DNA from: Kazachstania africana CBS 2517 | Taxonomy: Eukaryota > Ascomycota > Saccharomycetes > Saccharomycetales > Saccharomycetaceae | Assembly: GCF_000304475.1 (NCBI RefSeq) | Contig: NC_018947.1 | Location: forward strand, 62,001-126,000 | Direction: 5' to 3' | DNA length: 64,000 nucleotides | Shown: piece after piece, positions 9,723 through 20,232 of the stretch | Layout: every line of letters starts with the position of its first letter | Numbering within the stretch: position 1 is the stretch's first letter | Position numbers and translations under genes: made by a program | Notes under the pieces: generated by a model | Told to the model about the DNA's origin: nothing | The model's database searches: none | The model's input: the letters and a program-made list of their open reading frames with translations, nothing else

Positions 9723-10598
9723 ATGCAAAAAGGTAGTGCCGAAGACGAAGTGCATAAGTCGTTTTCAACAGATATCTCTGAAATTTGTGGGATTTATGAA
9801 ATGGACCGTGACAATCCGGGTGCACAAACCAATAACTTTGAACAATCATCGCGTGTAGTTTCTGAGTGTCATGCTGAAACTTCATCAGCTGTAAAAAATG
9901 ACAGAAATAAACCACCCAAAAGCTTTCCAATAATTGTCCAGAGCACGAAAACAAATGTAGGAAGGATAAAGAAGGCTGAAATCAAAATTTTCTCTATTGC
10001 TAGTGAAAGACTGTTGTTGGATGCTTTGGAAACACGTGTATCTGGTAATACACCTAGCAGGAATCCTTTCAAACCAGTTACACCAATACGTGCCTTGTTA
10101 AACCAATCAAAAGGCTCTAATAATAACGGAAATTTGCATTCTCTGGGAATAAATTGTTCCTCCGTACCAACTTCTATATCTTCACAATATGAGTTAAATA
10201 CACCTCAAACTCCAGACACTAGAAGACCAAAAATAGGTGTATATCCATCAAAAGGATATCAAGTCAGGGAAGCCAGTGATTTCATAGAGCCCGAATACAT
10301 CGTGGGCAAAAGTACCATGCCTGGATCGATTTTTCAGAATAATAGACTAAAATCTCCATGCACTATTTTGCCAAAGATAAATTTTACGAAAAAGAACCTG
10401 TCTGAAGATGGTATACAGACGTCAGGCTTGTTCAACTGTATGATACAAAAAGATAGGCCACTACCGTTCAATCTAAATTTTCGGCATCGAACCAACATTA
10501 CTAAACCATTTGGCTTGACCCCAATGTATTCAAGTAAATTCAGAAGGTGTATGAACACAACTACCAAAAATAATATACTCAGCAGATCATTCAACTGA
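9723..10598 (+). CDS. YKR075C/YOR062C-family protein of unknown function
   Basis: 291 aa. Length, position (next to ECM4) and strand match S. cerevisiae YKR075C, whose paralog is YOR062C; that pair has weak similarity to Reg1. No catalytic motif or membrane segment is visible. The protein is basic and rich in Ser, Asn and Pro, with short motifs that look conserved: SRNPFKPVTPIRALLN (about residues 114-129), TPQTPDTRRPKIG (about 160-172) and a C-terminal KPFGLTPMYSSKFRR. In S. cerevisiae the family responds to carbon source. The role here is not known. Confidence 0.75.
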   Translation: MQKGSAEDEVHKSFSTDISEICGIYEMDRDNPGAQTNNFEQSSRVVSECHAETSSAVKNDRNKPPKSFPIIVQSTKTNVGRIKKAEIKIFSIASERLLLDALETRVSGNTPSRNPFKPVTPIRALLNQSKGSNNNGNLHSLGINCSSVPTSISSQYELNTPQTPDTRRPKIGVYPSKGYQVREASDFIEPEYIVGKSTMPGSIFQNNRLKSPCTILPKINFTKKNLSEDGIQTSGLFNCMIQKDRPLPFNLNFRHRTNITKPFGLTPMYSSKFRRCMNTTTKNNILSRSFN

Positions 10599-10752
10599 AG
10601 AATACACGAAAAAAAATTGATGACCCATCATCATGATAAACTTCAATAGATATTCTTAAAATACATACATATATAATTCTTAATATCATATTCGAATATT
10701 TCAACACCCTCGACTTATGCTAAACCAGTACAATGGCTGCTAAGGGAGGCGG

Positions 10753-11934
10753 TTACCAATGCTTAACCTCCATACCCTCTGGTGGTGATGTTTCAACCGA
10801 TTTTTCTTTAACATCATCCCAATTTGTATTCAATGCAGTACCATTACTTTCAACAAATGACTTCATCATTGCTCTTCTAGTATCTGGGTCCGCGTCTTTG
10901 TACAACTTTTGGAAAAAGCCATCAACACTACCCCCCTGTTCTTCGTTATCATCTTCATCATCTATGTTTAATTTTGACCAATCTATAGCCCTTTTAGAGG
11001 ATGTAGGATAGTTTAGTGTTGTGTCATTGTTGTTAACGTCACTGTCATCCGATGTACCTTCTAATGAATTCCATTGAGAGTTGTCCTTTTTAGCTAAAGT
11101 TATTTCTAATTTTTTAGTGAATATTTTAATCTTGATATCAGTTGAGACAACTTCCTTTGCTAATTTCACATTGTATTGGAATTCAGAACCTGTATCCGGA
11201 ATATTGAATGAAACCGAAAGATGCTGATCCCGTGAAATAGTTACATTTACGTCACTTTCTTTGGGTGGCAGGTTAGTTGTGAACAAAGACAAGGTTATTG
11301 AATTTGAGGTCTGGTACCAGTCAGTTCTAAACTTTGGTGTATCTTGTGGCTGTGGAAGTGGAACTGAATTGTTTGTTGCAGGCAAGGCCAGATTCTGTAT
11401 TGGTATTCCAGCATTAGAAGCTGCAATATTAGAAGCGTCTTTCATTGCAGAAGACATGCCCTCAGAGTCAGATTTCCTATTTATATCCACCCCAGTGACA
11501 GTGGCCCCTTTCTTCTTGGCAAGTTTCTTCAATTTTGTATTTAGGCGGTCTTCCCACATGTGTACCGTAGGATCCGTGTAACCATGCGCCTTTGCATCCT
11601 GAAAGAACTTGTTTGCCTCGTCGTATTCCTTATTATTGAAATAGTGTATGAAAAATCTGAAATTAACAAAACCTATCTTTGATTTAGATCCTCTATTCTT
11701 TGCAATTTCCAAGGCTAGCTGTAAACTTGACTTTGCTCCGTCTAAAGTTTCCTCATTGTGCCAATCAGCGAATCCATAGTACAGTTTCTCCAGTGAAGCA
11801 GCTTTATAGACCAATGCAGTTATATTTTGTGAATTGTTCTTTAATATAGTATCGTAATCCTCTAAAGCCTGCAACGGGTTCTTATCATCGTAAAGAGTCT
11901 TATACGCTCTCTTCAAATCAGTCTCAATAGGCAT
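10753..11934 (-). CDS. SGT1: Sgt1, Hsp90 co-chaperone for kinetochore and SCF assembly
   Basis: 393 aa versus 395 in S. cerevisiae (YOR057W). It links Hsp90 to Skp1 for CBF3 kinetochore and SCF ligase assembly. Three domains are visible: an N-terminal TPR region (about 1-140, with KNPLQALEDYD and YNNKEYDEANKFFQ-like helices), a CS domain (about 185-275, FRTDWYQTSNSITLSLF) and a C-terminal SGS domain (about 310-393, DWSKLNID and DPDTRRAMMKSFVESNGTAL), ending in PPEGMEVKHW. The first ATG is at 11934. It is divergent from NOB1, as in S. cerevisiae YOR056C/YOR057W. Confidence 0.96.
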   Translation of the reverse strand: MPIETDLKRAYKTLYDDKNPLQALEDYDTILKNNSQNITALVYKAASLEKLYYGFADWHNEETLDGAKSSLQLALEIAKNRGSKSKIGFVNFRFFIHYFNNKEYDEANKFFQDAKAHGYTDPTVHMWEDRLNTKLKKLAKKKGATVTGVDINRKSDSEGMSSAMKDASNIAASNAGIPIQNLALPATNNSVPLPQPQDTPKFRTDWYQTSNSITLSLFTTNLPPKESDVNVTISRDQHLSVSFNIPDTGSEFQYNVKLAKEVVSTDIKIKIFTKKLEITLAKKDNSQWNSLEGTSDDSDVNNNDTTLNYPTSSKRAIDWSKLNIDDEDDNEEQGGSVDGFFQKLYKDADPDTRRAMMKSFVESNGTALNTNWDDVKEKSVETSPPEGMEVKHW

Positions 11935-12352
11935 CACACTCAACCTGCTATGTGCAATCTACGTCCTTTATTATTAACCCATCTAGTAAAGCTTTGTATG
12001 CCAAGTGATTCCTCTGTAGCTAAAAGCACTGACAGATGTCTACGTGGAAAATGATAATCTACAAAGGAACTTCGCTATTACGGCATCAAAATCATAAATT
12101 GGGGCTAATACGTGAGCTACTTGACCTTATCAACCTTCTTACATGCTGGACGATGGATCATGACTTGATACAACCAATAGCTGTAGAAATGACGACTTTA
12201 CAGTGGGAAGCATCCATACCTCACATAGAATTCCAGCTCCTACACTGTTTTTTTTCTTCGATGCGATGAGATGGAAAATTTGAAAAATATTTGAATGTTT
12301 AAATATTGCAAGATTTGATGGGAAGTAACCCACCAGAGAGGTACTGCCAATC
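11935..12352. other. SGT1-NOB1 divergent promoter region
   Basis: About 420 bp separating the two start codons. It has T/A tracts near 12245-12300 and nothing I can identify as an RNA gene or a distinctive site. Confidence 0.4.
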
Positions 12353-13741
12353 ATGACTGATACTCAACCTGCTGTTGTAGCTCCTGCTATAATCAACAAG
12401 AAGGCACATTTGAACGCTTTGGTGTTGGATGCTACGCCGCTCATTACTCAGTCGTACACGCACTATCAAAACTATGCTCAATCATTTTATACCACACCAA
12501 CTGTGTTCCATGAAATCAAGGATGTCAATGCTAGAAAGAATTTGGAGATCTGGCAAAGTCTGGGAACTTTGAAACTTGTACATCCATCAGCAGAATCGAT
12601 ACAAAGGGTCAGCAATTTTGCCAAACTTACCGGTGATTATTCAGTCTTAAGTGCCAATGATATACATATCTTGGCCCTGACCTACCAACTAGAATGTGAT
12701 TTGAACAATGGTGACTGGAGATTGAGGAAAAAGCCAGGCGACATTTTACAGAAACAAACTGAAACCACTTCCGTTGACGCTGGAAAGAAGAAGAAAAATC
12801 GTAGAAGAGGTGGTAAGAAGCAGAGAGCTAAGAGAGAAGCACAATTAGTGGAAGAAGCTTCTAATGAAGAGCCGAAATTAATGGAAGAAGCTTCCAACCA
12901 AGAACCACAAATTGAAGGAAATGCTGCTGAAGAAGTGACGGAAAAAGATGAAATACCTGAAATGGAAGAAACTTCTGACAAGACGGAGCTTCTAGAAGAG
13001 TATTTAGAAGAAGATGATGATGGTGAATGGATTACACCTGATACATTGACAGAAACAATGATCAAGGACAGTGGAGAAGACACCACGGGATCAAGAAATG
13101 CGGAACTCAGTGAAAAGGAATTATCCCAAGCCTTAAATAATCCAAAGAACCAAGTCGCGCTTGCGACTGGTGATTTTGCCGCCCAAAATGTGGCTTTACA
13201 ACTCAATCTTAACCTGATGAATTTCATGTCCGGTTTAAGAATAAAAAGGTTACGTAACTATATGTTACGTTGTCATGCGTGTTTCAAATTGTACCCACTA
13301 CCAAAGGATGGAAGATCAAAACATTTCTGTCCATCTTGCGGTGGTCAAGGTACTTTACTGAGATGTGCCGTGTCAGTAGACTCCGAAACCGGTAAGATAA
13401 CACCACATTTAAAGGCAAATTTTAAATGGAACAACAGAGGTAACCGATACTCTCTTTCCAGCCCTCTTTCTAAAAATTCTCAAAAGAAATATGGTAAAAA
13501 GGGCTACGTTCATAGCAAACCGCAAGAATCTGCCATATTGAGAGAAGATCAAAAAGAATATGAAAAGGCACAGAAACAAGAAGAGTGGACCAGAAGACAC
13601 AACGAAAAAGTTTTAGACAATTGGATTGGTGGTGGATCTGCCGAAAATTATATATCACCATTTGCAGTTACTGGTCTAAAACATCACTCTGTGCGCGTTG
13701 GCAGAGGAAGATATGTTAACAGCACCAGAAGAAAGAAATAA
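12353..13741 (+). CDS. NOB1: Nob1, PIN-domain endonuclease of 20S pre-rRNA (18S 3' end)
   Basis: 462 aa versus 459 in S. cerevisiae (YOR056C). It cleaves at site D to form the 18S rRNA 3' end in cytoplasmic pre-40S particles. The N-terminal PIN domain (about 20-120) contains LVLDATPLI, with its catalytic Asp, and a later SANDIHILALTYQLE segment with further acidic residues. A lysine/arginine-rich then acidic linker follows (about 140-250). The zinc ribbon (about 307-338) has CHACF and CPSCGGQGTLLRC. The C-terminus is basic with GRGRYVNSTRRKK. Confidence 0.96.
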   Translation: MTDTQPAVVAPAIINKKAHLNALVLDATPLITQSYTHYQNYAQSFYTTPTVFHEIKDVNARKNLEIWQSLGTLKLVHPSAESIQRVSNFAKLTGDYSVLSANDIHILALTYQLECDLNNGDWRLRKKPGDILQKQTETTSVDAGKKKKNRRRGGKKQRAKREAQLVEEASNEEPKLMEEASNQEPQIEGNAAEEVTEKDEIPEMEETSDKTELLEEYLEEDDDGEWITPDTLTETMIKDSGEDTTGSRNAELSEKELSQALNNPKNQVALATGDFAAQNVALQLNLNLMNFMSGLRIKRLRNYMLRCHACFKLYPLPKDGRSKHFCPSCGGQGTLLRCAVSVDSETGKITPHLKANFKWNNRGNRYSLSSPLSKNSQKKYGKKGYVHSKPQESAILREDQKEYEKAQKQEEWTRRHNEKVLDNWIGGGSAENYISPFAVTGLKHHSVRVGRGRYVNSTRRKK

Positions 13742-14165
13742 TCACCACTGCATATTATCACATAAAACTCTGTACACTAGGCAAGAATATATAGCCTTCA
13801 CATACTCATGTAAAGCACTTAACCATATCCACTATTAGTAATGGTCGATGGAACACTCACGTGATCATTAATCCATATAGCTCCATTGAGCGGCAAGTCA
13901 CGTGGTTGAGTTGAAGTCCGAAAATGACGTTCCCTTCTCCCTTTGTTTGGATGACAATGATATCAATAACATTTGCCACTTACAAATGGTAAGATAAAAC
14001 CAAATAAGAAAGGTTTATCTATACTGGATTAGTCGTTTTTGGGACACTTGTTCATTGTGGTTCACATATCTGTAAACCAGTTTTAGATTATCCACAGCAA
14101 CAGATAAAAACAACGTATAAGTGTGATTTGAAACACCGAAAATAGACTTCAACGGTATAGAAATA
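13742..14165. promoter_or_regulatory. VHS3/SIS2 promoter region with two CACGTG E-boxes
   Basis: The 424-bp gap between NOB1 and the next gene on the same strand. CACGTG occurs at 13858-13863 and 13899-13904, about 300 and 260 bp upstream of the next ATG. This core is bound by Cbf1 and Pho4 in yeasts. No other feature is seen. Confidence 0.4.
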
Positions 14166-16169
14166 ATGGCTAGTTTTGATTCTAAGAGGCAGACTCCACC
14201 TGTAATTCCTCCAAACCTTTTAAATACTGGACCAAGATCAAATCCCGATGGTTCCATAAAATCTAAATCTGATATTGAATCGATTATCAAGAAAGCATCA
14301 CCGGGTGCCTCAAATCAAATTACTAATGTCAACAAGACAACAAACCTAGCTAACTCTCAGACAAAATCTATAATGAATGTTAGTGGTACATCTGGAGCTG
14401 TCGTTAGTAACACTCCAGAAAGTGGCTTGAAGAGAGTGGCAACCGTAACATTCAGTGATTCCAAATTGCCAACGGGAACTAAGCCACAGCAACAACAATC
14501 AAGAGATCTTCATAAATCTGGCTCACCAGGAATATCATCACTTGCGAAAGAGACTATACAAAGTTCGCCTAAGAATATAGCTGAAGAAGAGGGAATTTAC
14601 ACTAGTACTCATAGTTCTGAACCAGTACCAAGAGTAGAAAAAGAAAACAAAAAGGCGCCCCCATTAAACATTCTAAAATTCCCCTTTGTTATAGATGATG
14701 ATGACTCCAAGGACAAACAGCAAGGTTTGAAAGAGACTGAACACCCTCATTTTTATGTTGAAGATCCTTTGCATACACCAACTTTGCAGACAAAGGCTAC
14801 GAGCCCAAGACCCTCCATAGTAACAACGCTACTTCAATCCACAAAACAAGAATCTGACAAAATTTCTGTTCCTTCAAAGGAAAATTCAGCCCAACAGAGC
14901 ATACAGCAACCTGCCCAAAAAAATCTGGAGGCTGTCTTGGAAAGTTCTACCGCTGCTGCTAGACGTGACATTGCTCCCAACATTCCAAAAAGAGAATCAA
15001 CTAAAAATCTAGATATAAGACTACCACAAGACGATGGAAAGCTACATGTTTTAATAGGTGCTACTGGTTCTTTGGCGGTTTTCAAAATCAAAGGCATGAT
15101 TAAGAAACTAGAAGAGATTTATGGAAGGGATAAAATATGTATCCAAGTTATACTAACGCGATCTGCAACAAGATTTTTTGCTAAGAAGTTTTCTAAAAAG
15201 GTCAAATCGCTTGAAAAAGCACAAAGACTGACGTCTGAATCATCGGTGGAATCTTTAAAGAATCTTGAACTACAACCCCAATCAGTATCTTTACAACAGC
15301 AGCAAACGTTATCTAAGCCCTTAGTTACACCCAATGCTGTGCCACAAAGAGTTCCTAGTAATTCGTCTGCATCAAATACCGCACCTTCTACAGCTACGAC
15401 AGGCAGTAATAGGGCTACAAGCAATCCATTGCTTTCTCCTCAACTATGTTCGATAAATCAATTAGAGATACCTCCACATATACAAGTTTGGACAGACCAG
15501 GACGAATGGGATACGTGGAAACAAAGAACTGACCCAGTATTGCATATTGAACTCAGAAGGTGGGCTGATATTCTTGTGGTTGCCCCTCTAACTGCCAACA
15601 CTTTGGCAAAAATTTCGTTAGGCCTTTGTGATAACTTGCTGACCAGTGTAATAAGAGCCTGGAATCCAATGTTCCCTATTTTCCTAGCACCCTCAATGGT
15701 TTCGTCGACTTACAATTCCATAATGACGAAAAAACAATTGTCTGTCATAAAAGAAGAAATGCCCTGGATTACTGTGTTTAAACCTTCAGAAAAAGTTATG
15801 AGCATTAATGGTAACATCGGATTGGGGGGTATGATGGATGCTAACGAGATTGTGGACAAAGTTGTGATGGAATTAGGTGGATATCCTGATGATGAGGAAG
15901 AAGACAATAACGATAACGAAGATAATGAAGACGAAGAAGATGAAGAGGATGAATGTAATGATAACGATAAGACGAAAGACAACGACGATGATGCTAATGA
16001 CGACGAGGAAGAAGAAGAAGATGAAGACGATGATGATGACGACGACGACGACGACGACGATGAAGATGAAGATGAAATAAATGAGAATATTGAAGGCATT
16101 AGAAAACAACTCATATCCAACGAGGTCGAACAAAACCAATTACTAGGCTATTCCAAGTCGTCAGTTTAG
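14166..16169 (+). CDS. VHS3: Hal3/Vhs3-type Ppz1 inhibitor and PPCDC subunit
   Basis: 667 aa, near Vhs3 (674) and longer than Sis2/Hal3 (562). The locus corresponds to both YOR054C and YKR072C. It has a Ser/Gln/Pro-rich N-terminal arm (1-285), an HFCD flavoprotein fold (about 290-560) and a very acidic Asp/Glu tail (about 575-640) encoded by GAT/GAC/GAA repeats. The catalytic His is seen in LHIELRRWAD (about 460). The PxMN active-site loop reads APSMVSSTYN, so its Asn is missing. In yeast Hal3/Vhs3 the partner Cab3 supplies that residue in a mixed trimer. Expected roles are phosphopantothenoylcysteine decarboxylation and inhibition of phosphatase Ppz1. Confidence 0.93.
   Translation: MASFDSKRQTPPVIPPNLLNTGPRSNPDGSIKSKSDIESIIKKASPGASNQITNVNKTTNLANSQTKSIMNVSGTSGAVVSNTPESGLKRVATVTFSDSKLPTGTKPQQQQSRDLHKSGSPGISSLAKETIQSSPKNIAEEEGIYTSTHSSEPVPRVEKENKKAPPLNILKFPFVIDDDDSKDKQQGLKETEHPHFYVEDPLHTPTLQTKATSPRPSIVTTLLQSTKQESDKISVPSKENSAQQSIQQPAQKNLEAVLESSTAAARRDIAPNIPKRESTKNLDIRLPQDDGKLHVLIGATGSLAVFKIKGMIKKLEEIYGRDKICIQVILTRSATRFFAKKFSKKVKSLEKAQRLTSESSVESLKNLELQPQSVSLQQQQTLSKPLVTPNAVPQRVPSNSSASNTAPSTATTGSNRATSNPLLSPQLCSINQLEIPPHIQVWTDQDEWDTWKQRTDPVLHIELRRWADILVVAPLTANTLAKISLGLCDNLLTSVIRAWNPMFPIFLAPSMVSSTYNSIMTKKQLSVIKEEMPWITVFKPSEKVMSINGNIGLGGMMDANEIVDKVVMELGGYPDDEEEDNNDNEDNEDEEDEEDECNDNDKTKDNDDDANDDEEEEEDEDDDDDDDDDDDDEDEDEINENIEGIRKQLISNEVEQNQLLGYSKSSV
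15890..16078 (+). repeat. GAN-triplet low-complexity tract encoding the acidic tail
   Basis: A run of GAT, GAC, GAA and AAC triplets within the VHS3 coding sequence, densest at 16018-16076. It is expandable in steps of three, so length differences between strains would stay in frame. The antisense frames across it are spurious Ser- or Ile-rich readings. Confidence 0.8.
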
Positions 16170-16398
16170 CAAAAATTGTGGTTTTCTAAACTGTTGATCA
16201 CAATATCAGCGATGGAGTTTTTTTTCCGGTCAGGTTAATATGATTAGTAATTAAAAACAACTTATTAAAAAAATTGCAAATATATCCAAAGTATATACAT
16301 TGGATATAATATGTTTGGTATTATCTCCTCTATCTAATTTATAATCTGTAGAATATTCTAAACGTTAGACTTCAAAGCCGAAATTACAAAAGTCATCA

Positions 16399-17322
16399 AT
16401 GTCGACAAAATCAGTCGGTTTATTATTGATTCATCCTGCGATAACGACGACGCCAGAAGTTGTAGAGAAGATCAGGAATGACAGTGATAATATTAATTTC
16501 GTTCATCAATTTTTAGTTAATAAGGTGAATGATGGTACTATCAAGCTGGACGATTCGAAGTATGACTTTATTCACTATCTGACGCCTGAGGCGCCAGACC
16601 AGATAAAATTTCCTAAGAAGTTGATCTCAGTTTTAGGAAACGCATTAAAGACTTCAGGAAAACTTTATGGGTTGTCTGATGTCTATAAATTAGATGCGTT
16701 GATCAATGGCTTCGAAGTTTTCAATAATGACGGTGAATACTACTGGCTCAAGAACGCTACAGAACCAGCGAAGGCCGTTTCATTGAAGTCGAAGGAAAGA
16801 ACCGGTCAGCCAGTTTCTTTACTTCCAAAATTCAAGAGAAAGGATATCAAAAAATCAAAAGTCCATACGGCTATTCCAAGCCTCGATGATTCAGATAGTG
16901 ATGAAATTGGTGAGAAATTAAAGACCTTTTCTATAAGTAGCTTAATGGAGGAAACTAGCGATGATGAATCAATTGATGAAGATGAACTGCTAGATGGTGA
17001 GGACATCAAAAATATTACCATGATTACATGTGGAAAGAGTAAGACGAAGAAGAAGAAAGCCTGTAAGGACTGTAGCTGTGGCATAAAGGAGGAAGAAGAG
17101 GAGGAGATCGATGCCATTAGGAGTAGACAGGCTCAAGTTATCAAATTTACTGAGGATGAATTAACCGAAATTGATTTCACCATCGAGGGTAAGAAAGTCG
17201 GTGGTTGTGGTTCCTGTTCTTTGGGTGATGCTTTCCGGTGTACTGGTTGTCCGTACTTAGGTCTACCTGCTTTCAAGCCAGGTGAGACTATCAATTTGAA
17301 CAGCATTTCTGATGATTTGTAG
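16399..17322 (+). CDS. DRE2: Dre2, Fe-S electron-transfer protein of cytosolic Fe-S assembly
   Basis: 307 aa, somewhat shorter than S. cerevisiae Dre2 (348; YKR071C). It passes electrons from Tah18 to the CIA machinery. It has an N-terminal methyltransferase-like domain (about 1-130), an acidic linker, and the CIAPIN1 C-terminal domain with two cysteine clusters: CGK...CKDCSC (about 213-236, 2Fe-2S type) and [15 protein letters not shown] (about 272-286, the twin CX2C motif). The C-terminal [12 protein letters not shown] follows. CIA1, a later CIA component, lies 18 kb away. Confidence 0.95.
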   Translation: MSTKSVGLLLIHPAITTTPEVVEKIRNDSDNINFVHQFLVNKVNDGTIKLDDSKYDFIHYLTPEAPDQIKFPKKLISVLGNALKTSGKLYGLSDVYKLDALINGFEVFNNDGEYYWLKNATEPAKAVSLKSKERTGQPVSLLPKFKRKDIKKSKVHTAIPSLDDSDSDEIGEKLKTFSISSLMEETSDDESIDEDELLDGEDIKNITMITCGKSKTKKKKACKDCSCGIKEEEEEEIDAIRSRQAQVIKFTEDELTEIDFTIEGKKVGGCGSCSLGDAFRCTGCPYLGLPAFKPGETINLNSISDDL

Positions 17323-17370
17323 GATATTATTAGACGTATACTCTGAAGAATATATTTATATAACTTGAAA

Positions 17371-18429
17371 TTAGACATATCTATTTAAAACATTAGTGAC
17401 TGCTTCATGTACGTCACTCACAGTCATTGTTGGGTTGTTTTCGCCTATGCAATCTCCCTCTCTGTATACGCCCGTTTTAACCAGACAAGTTGACCAACCA
17501 TAATTAATGGCTCCTGCAATATCACTTGCTGGATTATCACCTACCATAAACACATCAGTGAAAGGTGAGTTTTTTGGGGCAATACCAAGCTCTGGGAGAG
17601 TCGCAGGACTTCCGTCTGAATGTTGAAATAAAACGTCTCTCCATCTTATTAATAGGTGGTGAGCAAAGTCATACGTCAGCTTCGTTGGCTTTCCTGTAAC
17701 GAAGTCAATTAAGGGCTTACCATTATTGGTTTCACAATATAGTTTTCGAACCAGCAATCTAAATGCACCTTGGCCAAATCTATTCAAATTATATGCATTC
17801 GACCAAAGCAAATCCTTATTCGAAAAGAATATGGGTATAGATGGAGTTTCTGATTTATCCTTCCGCACCGTATTAAGCATCCCATTTTGACTATTGAGCA
17901 AATCACACATTATTTGTATGTCAGCGGCCCAGTTCAATGGATCATTAAAAACTAGTATTGCATCAAATCTTTTCGTATCCAAATTCGATATTTCCTTGGA
18001 ATACTGCATCAGTTGCTCTCTAGAGAGTGCACTAAAAGGTGTAATGTTTTTGTTATACCTCACAATATCGTACTGATGTACTACGTCCTTAAAACCATAG
18101 GCTTCTGCAACTTCTCTAACAGACGGTGTACCGACAGCAAGTACACGATCAAACTTATTAGCTAGTGTTTTAAATGGCGTATGACATTGAACTATTTGCA
18201 AAGGCGATATTTCAACATTCAAAGTCCTAGACAATGCTTTAGCTCTTTCTGTTTCAAGTTTACCTCCTCCATTTGTTAATAAGATGTATGGGATTTTTAT
18301 ATCATTAAGAAGGGACAAAGCTTTCGAGGCAGAAGGTATTGGGTTCTTTCCTCGTAGTAAAACACCATCGATATCAAAGACAAACCCAATTGGTTTGCTT
18401 GCTGTGCACAATGCCCTTCTTGGAGTCAT
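17371..18429 (-). CDS. YKR070W: HAD-superfamily hydrolase, YKR070W-like (mitochondrial)
   Basis: 352 aa, the same length as S. cerevisiae YKR070W and at the same position. The HAD motif I GFVFDIDGVLLRG (about residues 15-27) has the nucleophile Asp pair. Motif II is LLTNGGG (about 50-56), and the late motif VGDNPASDIAGA (about 297-308) carries the metal-binding Asp. It belongs to the CECR5-like subfamily, of unknown substrate. The short basic N-terminus MTPRRALCTASKP fits a mitochondrial presequence. It converges on DRE2 with 48 bp between the stop codons. Confidence 0.9.
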   Translation of the reverse strand: MTPRRALCTASKPIGFVFDIDGVLLRGKNPIPSASKALSLLNDIKIPYILLTNGGGKLETERAKALSRTLNVEISPLQIVQCHTPFKTLANKFDRVLAVGTPSVREVAEAYGFKDVVHQYDIVRYNKNITPFSALSREQLMQYSKEISNLDTKRFDAILVFNDPLNWAADIQIMCDLLNSQNGMLNTVRKDKSETPSIPIFFSNKDLLWSNAYNLNRFGQGAFRLLVRKLYCETNNGKPLIDFVTGKPTKLTYDFAHHLLIRWRDVLFQHSDGSPATLPELGIAPKNSPFTDVFMVGDNPASDIAGAINYGWSTCLVKTGVYREGDCIGENNPTMTVSDVHEAVTNVLNRYV

Positions 18430-18513
18430 TTTATCTAGTTAATTTGATCTACATCCCCTCGAAGAATCGTGCAATTCGGCCAAATTTCAATTTTTTTATA
18501 CTATATACGAGAT

Positions 18514-20232
18514 CTATAAAATGGAATTGATATTACTATTCACTAAAAGCTCATCAAGCTCAACTTCACAAAGTTGATAACCCTCTTTCATATGGTATTT
18601 GCAGGAATCATTGAATTCCAAAGCAACCGGATCCTTCGATAATATTCCGACACTTGGACCAATTACGAGAAGACCTGGAGGCCTTGAACCAATCTCCTCA
18701 ACGACAGATGGCAAATATTTGAGTAGGGTAGTTGTTATTCTTTGATCAGGGCATGATACTCTTTCAACTATAGCTACCTTGATATTAGGGCTCCAATTTG
18801 CTTTTATCAATGCTTCTTTCAAAATTTTTACCCTATGCAATGCCATTAAAAATATTGTAGTCCGCGTACTGACATATTCAGGGACGTTTGGAACACCGCC
18901 GTCCTTAGACGTACCCGTGCAAATCAAAACCTGGTCACTAACGTTACGCTGCGTCGCTGGAATATCCGCAGTAACTGTCGAGGCTAAAGGAGAAGATATG
19001 CCTGGAAGGACAGTTGGTTTAAAGCCATTTGCATGAAAATATTGATGCTCTTCACCACCACGACCGAATATATATGGATCACCTTGTTTCAAACGAACAA
19101 CCTTCTTCCCATTTTTCAAGGCATGCAAACCCAATTCCAATAATTCCGTCTGGGCTCTTTCTGCATTTCCTGGAAATTTTCTGGCAATAAAAAGCTCTGT
19201 ATCGCTTGGGACCAGGTCTAAAATTTGCTGTGGAACCAGTTTATCAGACAATATTATATCAGCCGTTTTAATTTCTTTCAATGCGCCTAATGTCAGCATC
19301 GATACAGAACCTGGACCTGTTCCAACCAGCGATATGGATCCTGTCTTACGTAATGGTAGTTTCTGTTGGTAATCAGTTGGCCCATCAATAGAAACACTCT
19401 TTAATAACGAGTTTCCCTGCAGGTCACTCAACTTTATTTGAGATAAGTCAGAAAATGGAAAATATTCGATGATCTGAGAGAGCCATCTTGTTCTTTCAAA
19501 CTGTTGATTTTCTTTTGTGGTTTCAAAATCTTTTATTAATTCATTAAATTTATGACTTTCCCAGTTATCACAATCTAAGCCAAATCCCAAATTTTTTCTC
19601 AATAAGTCCGTTTGTTTGAACTTATTTGTGAATAAGTCTAAATTGTTCTGAGCTATCAGCTGGTCTCTTAAATGTCCCATATTCTTCACAATCTCCGAAA
19701 TATTCGAGGGTAATTTATTCACAATTTCCCTTCTTATTCTGTCGTCAAGAATATAACCTTTACCATTAGTGGTTACAGAAATTTGCAATCCGCTGTTACC
19801 GGAATCATTGTAAGTTGGAATCATACTAAAAGTAGAGTATTCTGGCTGTTGGTAGGTATTAATAGGTATTCTTAGCTTGATACATTGATCGTATATGTCT
19901 TTAACTGTATCTCCTTGATTGTATGGCAAATTGACAATTACTCTATCGACAACTTTACCCGTGATTTGACGTCCCAACGTAGTCAAATATGATAATGTAA
20001 ATTCTTTTTCGATGAGCTCCACCTGGTTGGGCTCGAATTCTTTTAAAATTGTTTTAACATGATTTGGAGTTGATGGATTAACCACCACCGGGATTACACC
20101 GAGACCTAGCAACTTCTTTATTCTCGAATTTGTAAAACCTGCAGAGCAAGTAGATGATCCAGTGCCGACCAGTAAGAACACCTCGCCGACAGGTTTAGTT
20201 GCTGTTATTAGAGATAGAGAATCGTGTAACAT
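18514..20232 (-). CDS. MET1: S-adenosylmethionine uroporphyrinogen III methyltransferase (siroheme synthesis)
   Basis: 572 aa from the first ATG (20230-20232), versus 593 in S. cerevisiae Met1 (YKR069W). The open frame continues upstream to 20367 without an ATG. The chosen start fits the known N-terminus and leaves a TATATATA box (20316-20324) about 85 bp upstream. It methylates uroporphyrinogen III to make siroheme for sulfite reductase. The C-terminal SUMT domain shows SLVGTGPGSVSMLTLGAL (about 282-299), RLKQGDPYIFGRGGEE (about 370-385), VLPGISS and the tail motif GSRPPGLLVIG. The N-terminal part is a Rossmann-like domain of the precorrin-2 dehydrogenase type. Confidence 0.94.
   Translation of the reverse strand: MLHDSLSLITATKPVGEVFLLVGTGSSTCSAGFTNSRIKKLLGLGVIPVVVNPSTPNHVKTILKEFEPNQVELIEKEFTLSYLTTLGRQITGKVVDRVIVNLPYNQGDTVKDIYDQCIKLRIPINTYQQPEYSTFSMIPTYNDSGNSGLQISVTTNGKGYILDDRIRREIVNKLPSNISEIVKNMGHLRDQLIAQNNLDLFTNKFKQTDLLRKNLGFGLDCDNWESHKFNELIKDFETTKENQQFERTRWLSQIIEYFPFSDLSQIKLSDLQGNSLLKSVSIDGPTDYQQKLPLRKTGSISLVGTGPGSVSMLTLGALKEIKTADIILSDKLVPQQILDLVPSDTELFIARKFPGNAERAQTELLELGLHALKNGKKVVRLKQGDPYIFGRGGEEHQYFHANGFKPTVLPGISSPLASTVTADIPATQRNVSDQVLICTGTSKDGGVPNVPEYVSTRTTIFLMALHRVKILKEALIKANWSPNIKVAIVERVSCPDQRITTTLLKYLPSVVEEIGSRPPGLLVIGPSVGILSKDPVALEFNDSCKYHMKEGYQLCEVELDELLVNSNINSIL

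Noticed and set aside
15710..16139. Long serine-rich and isoleucine/valine-rich antisense frames
   Set aside because: They are artefacts of the GAN repeat encoding the acidic tail of VHS3.
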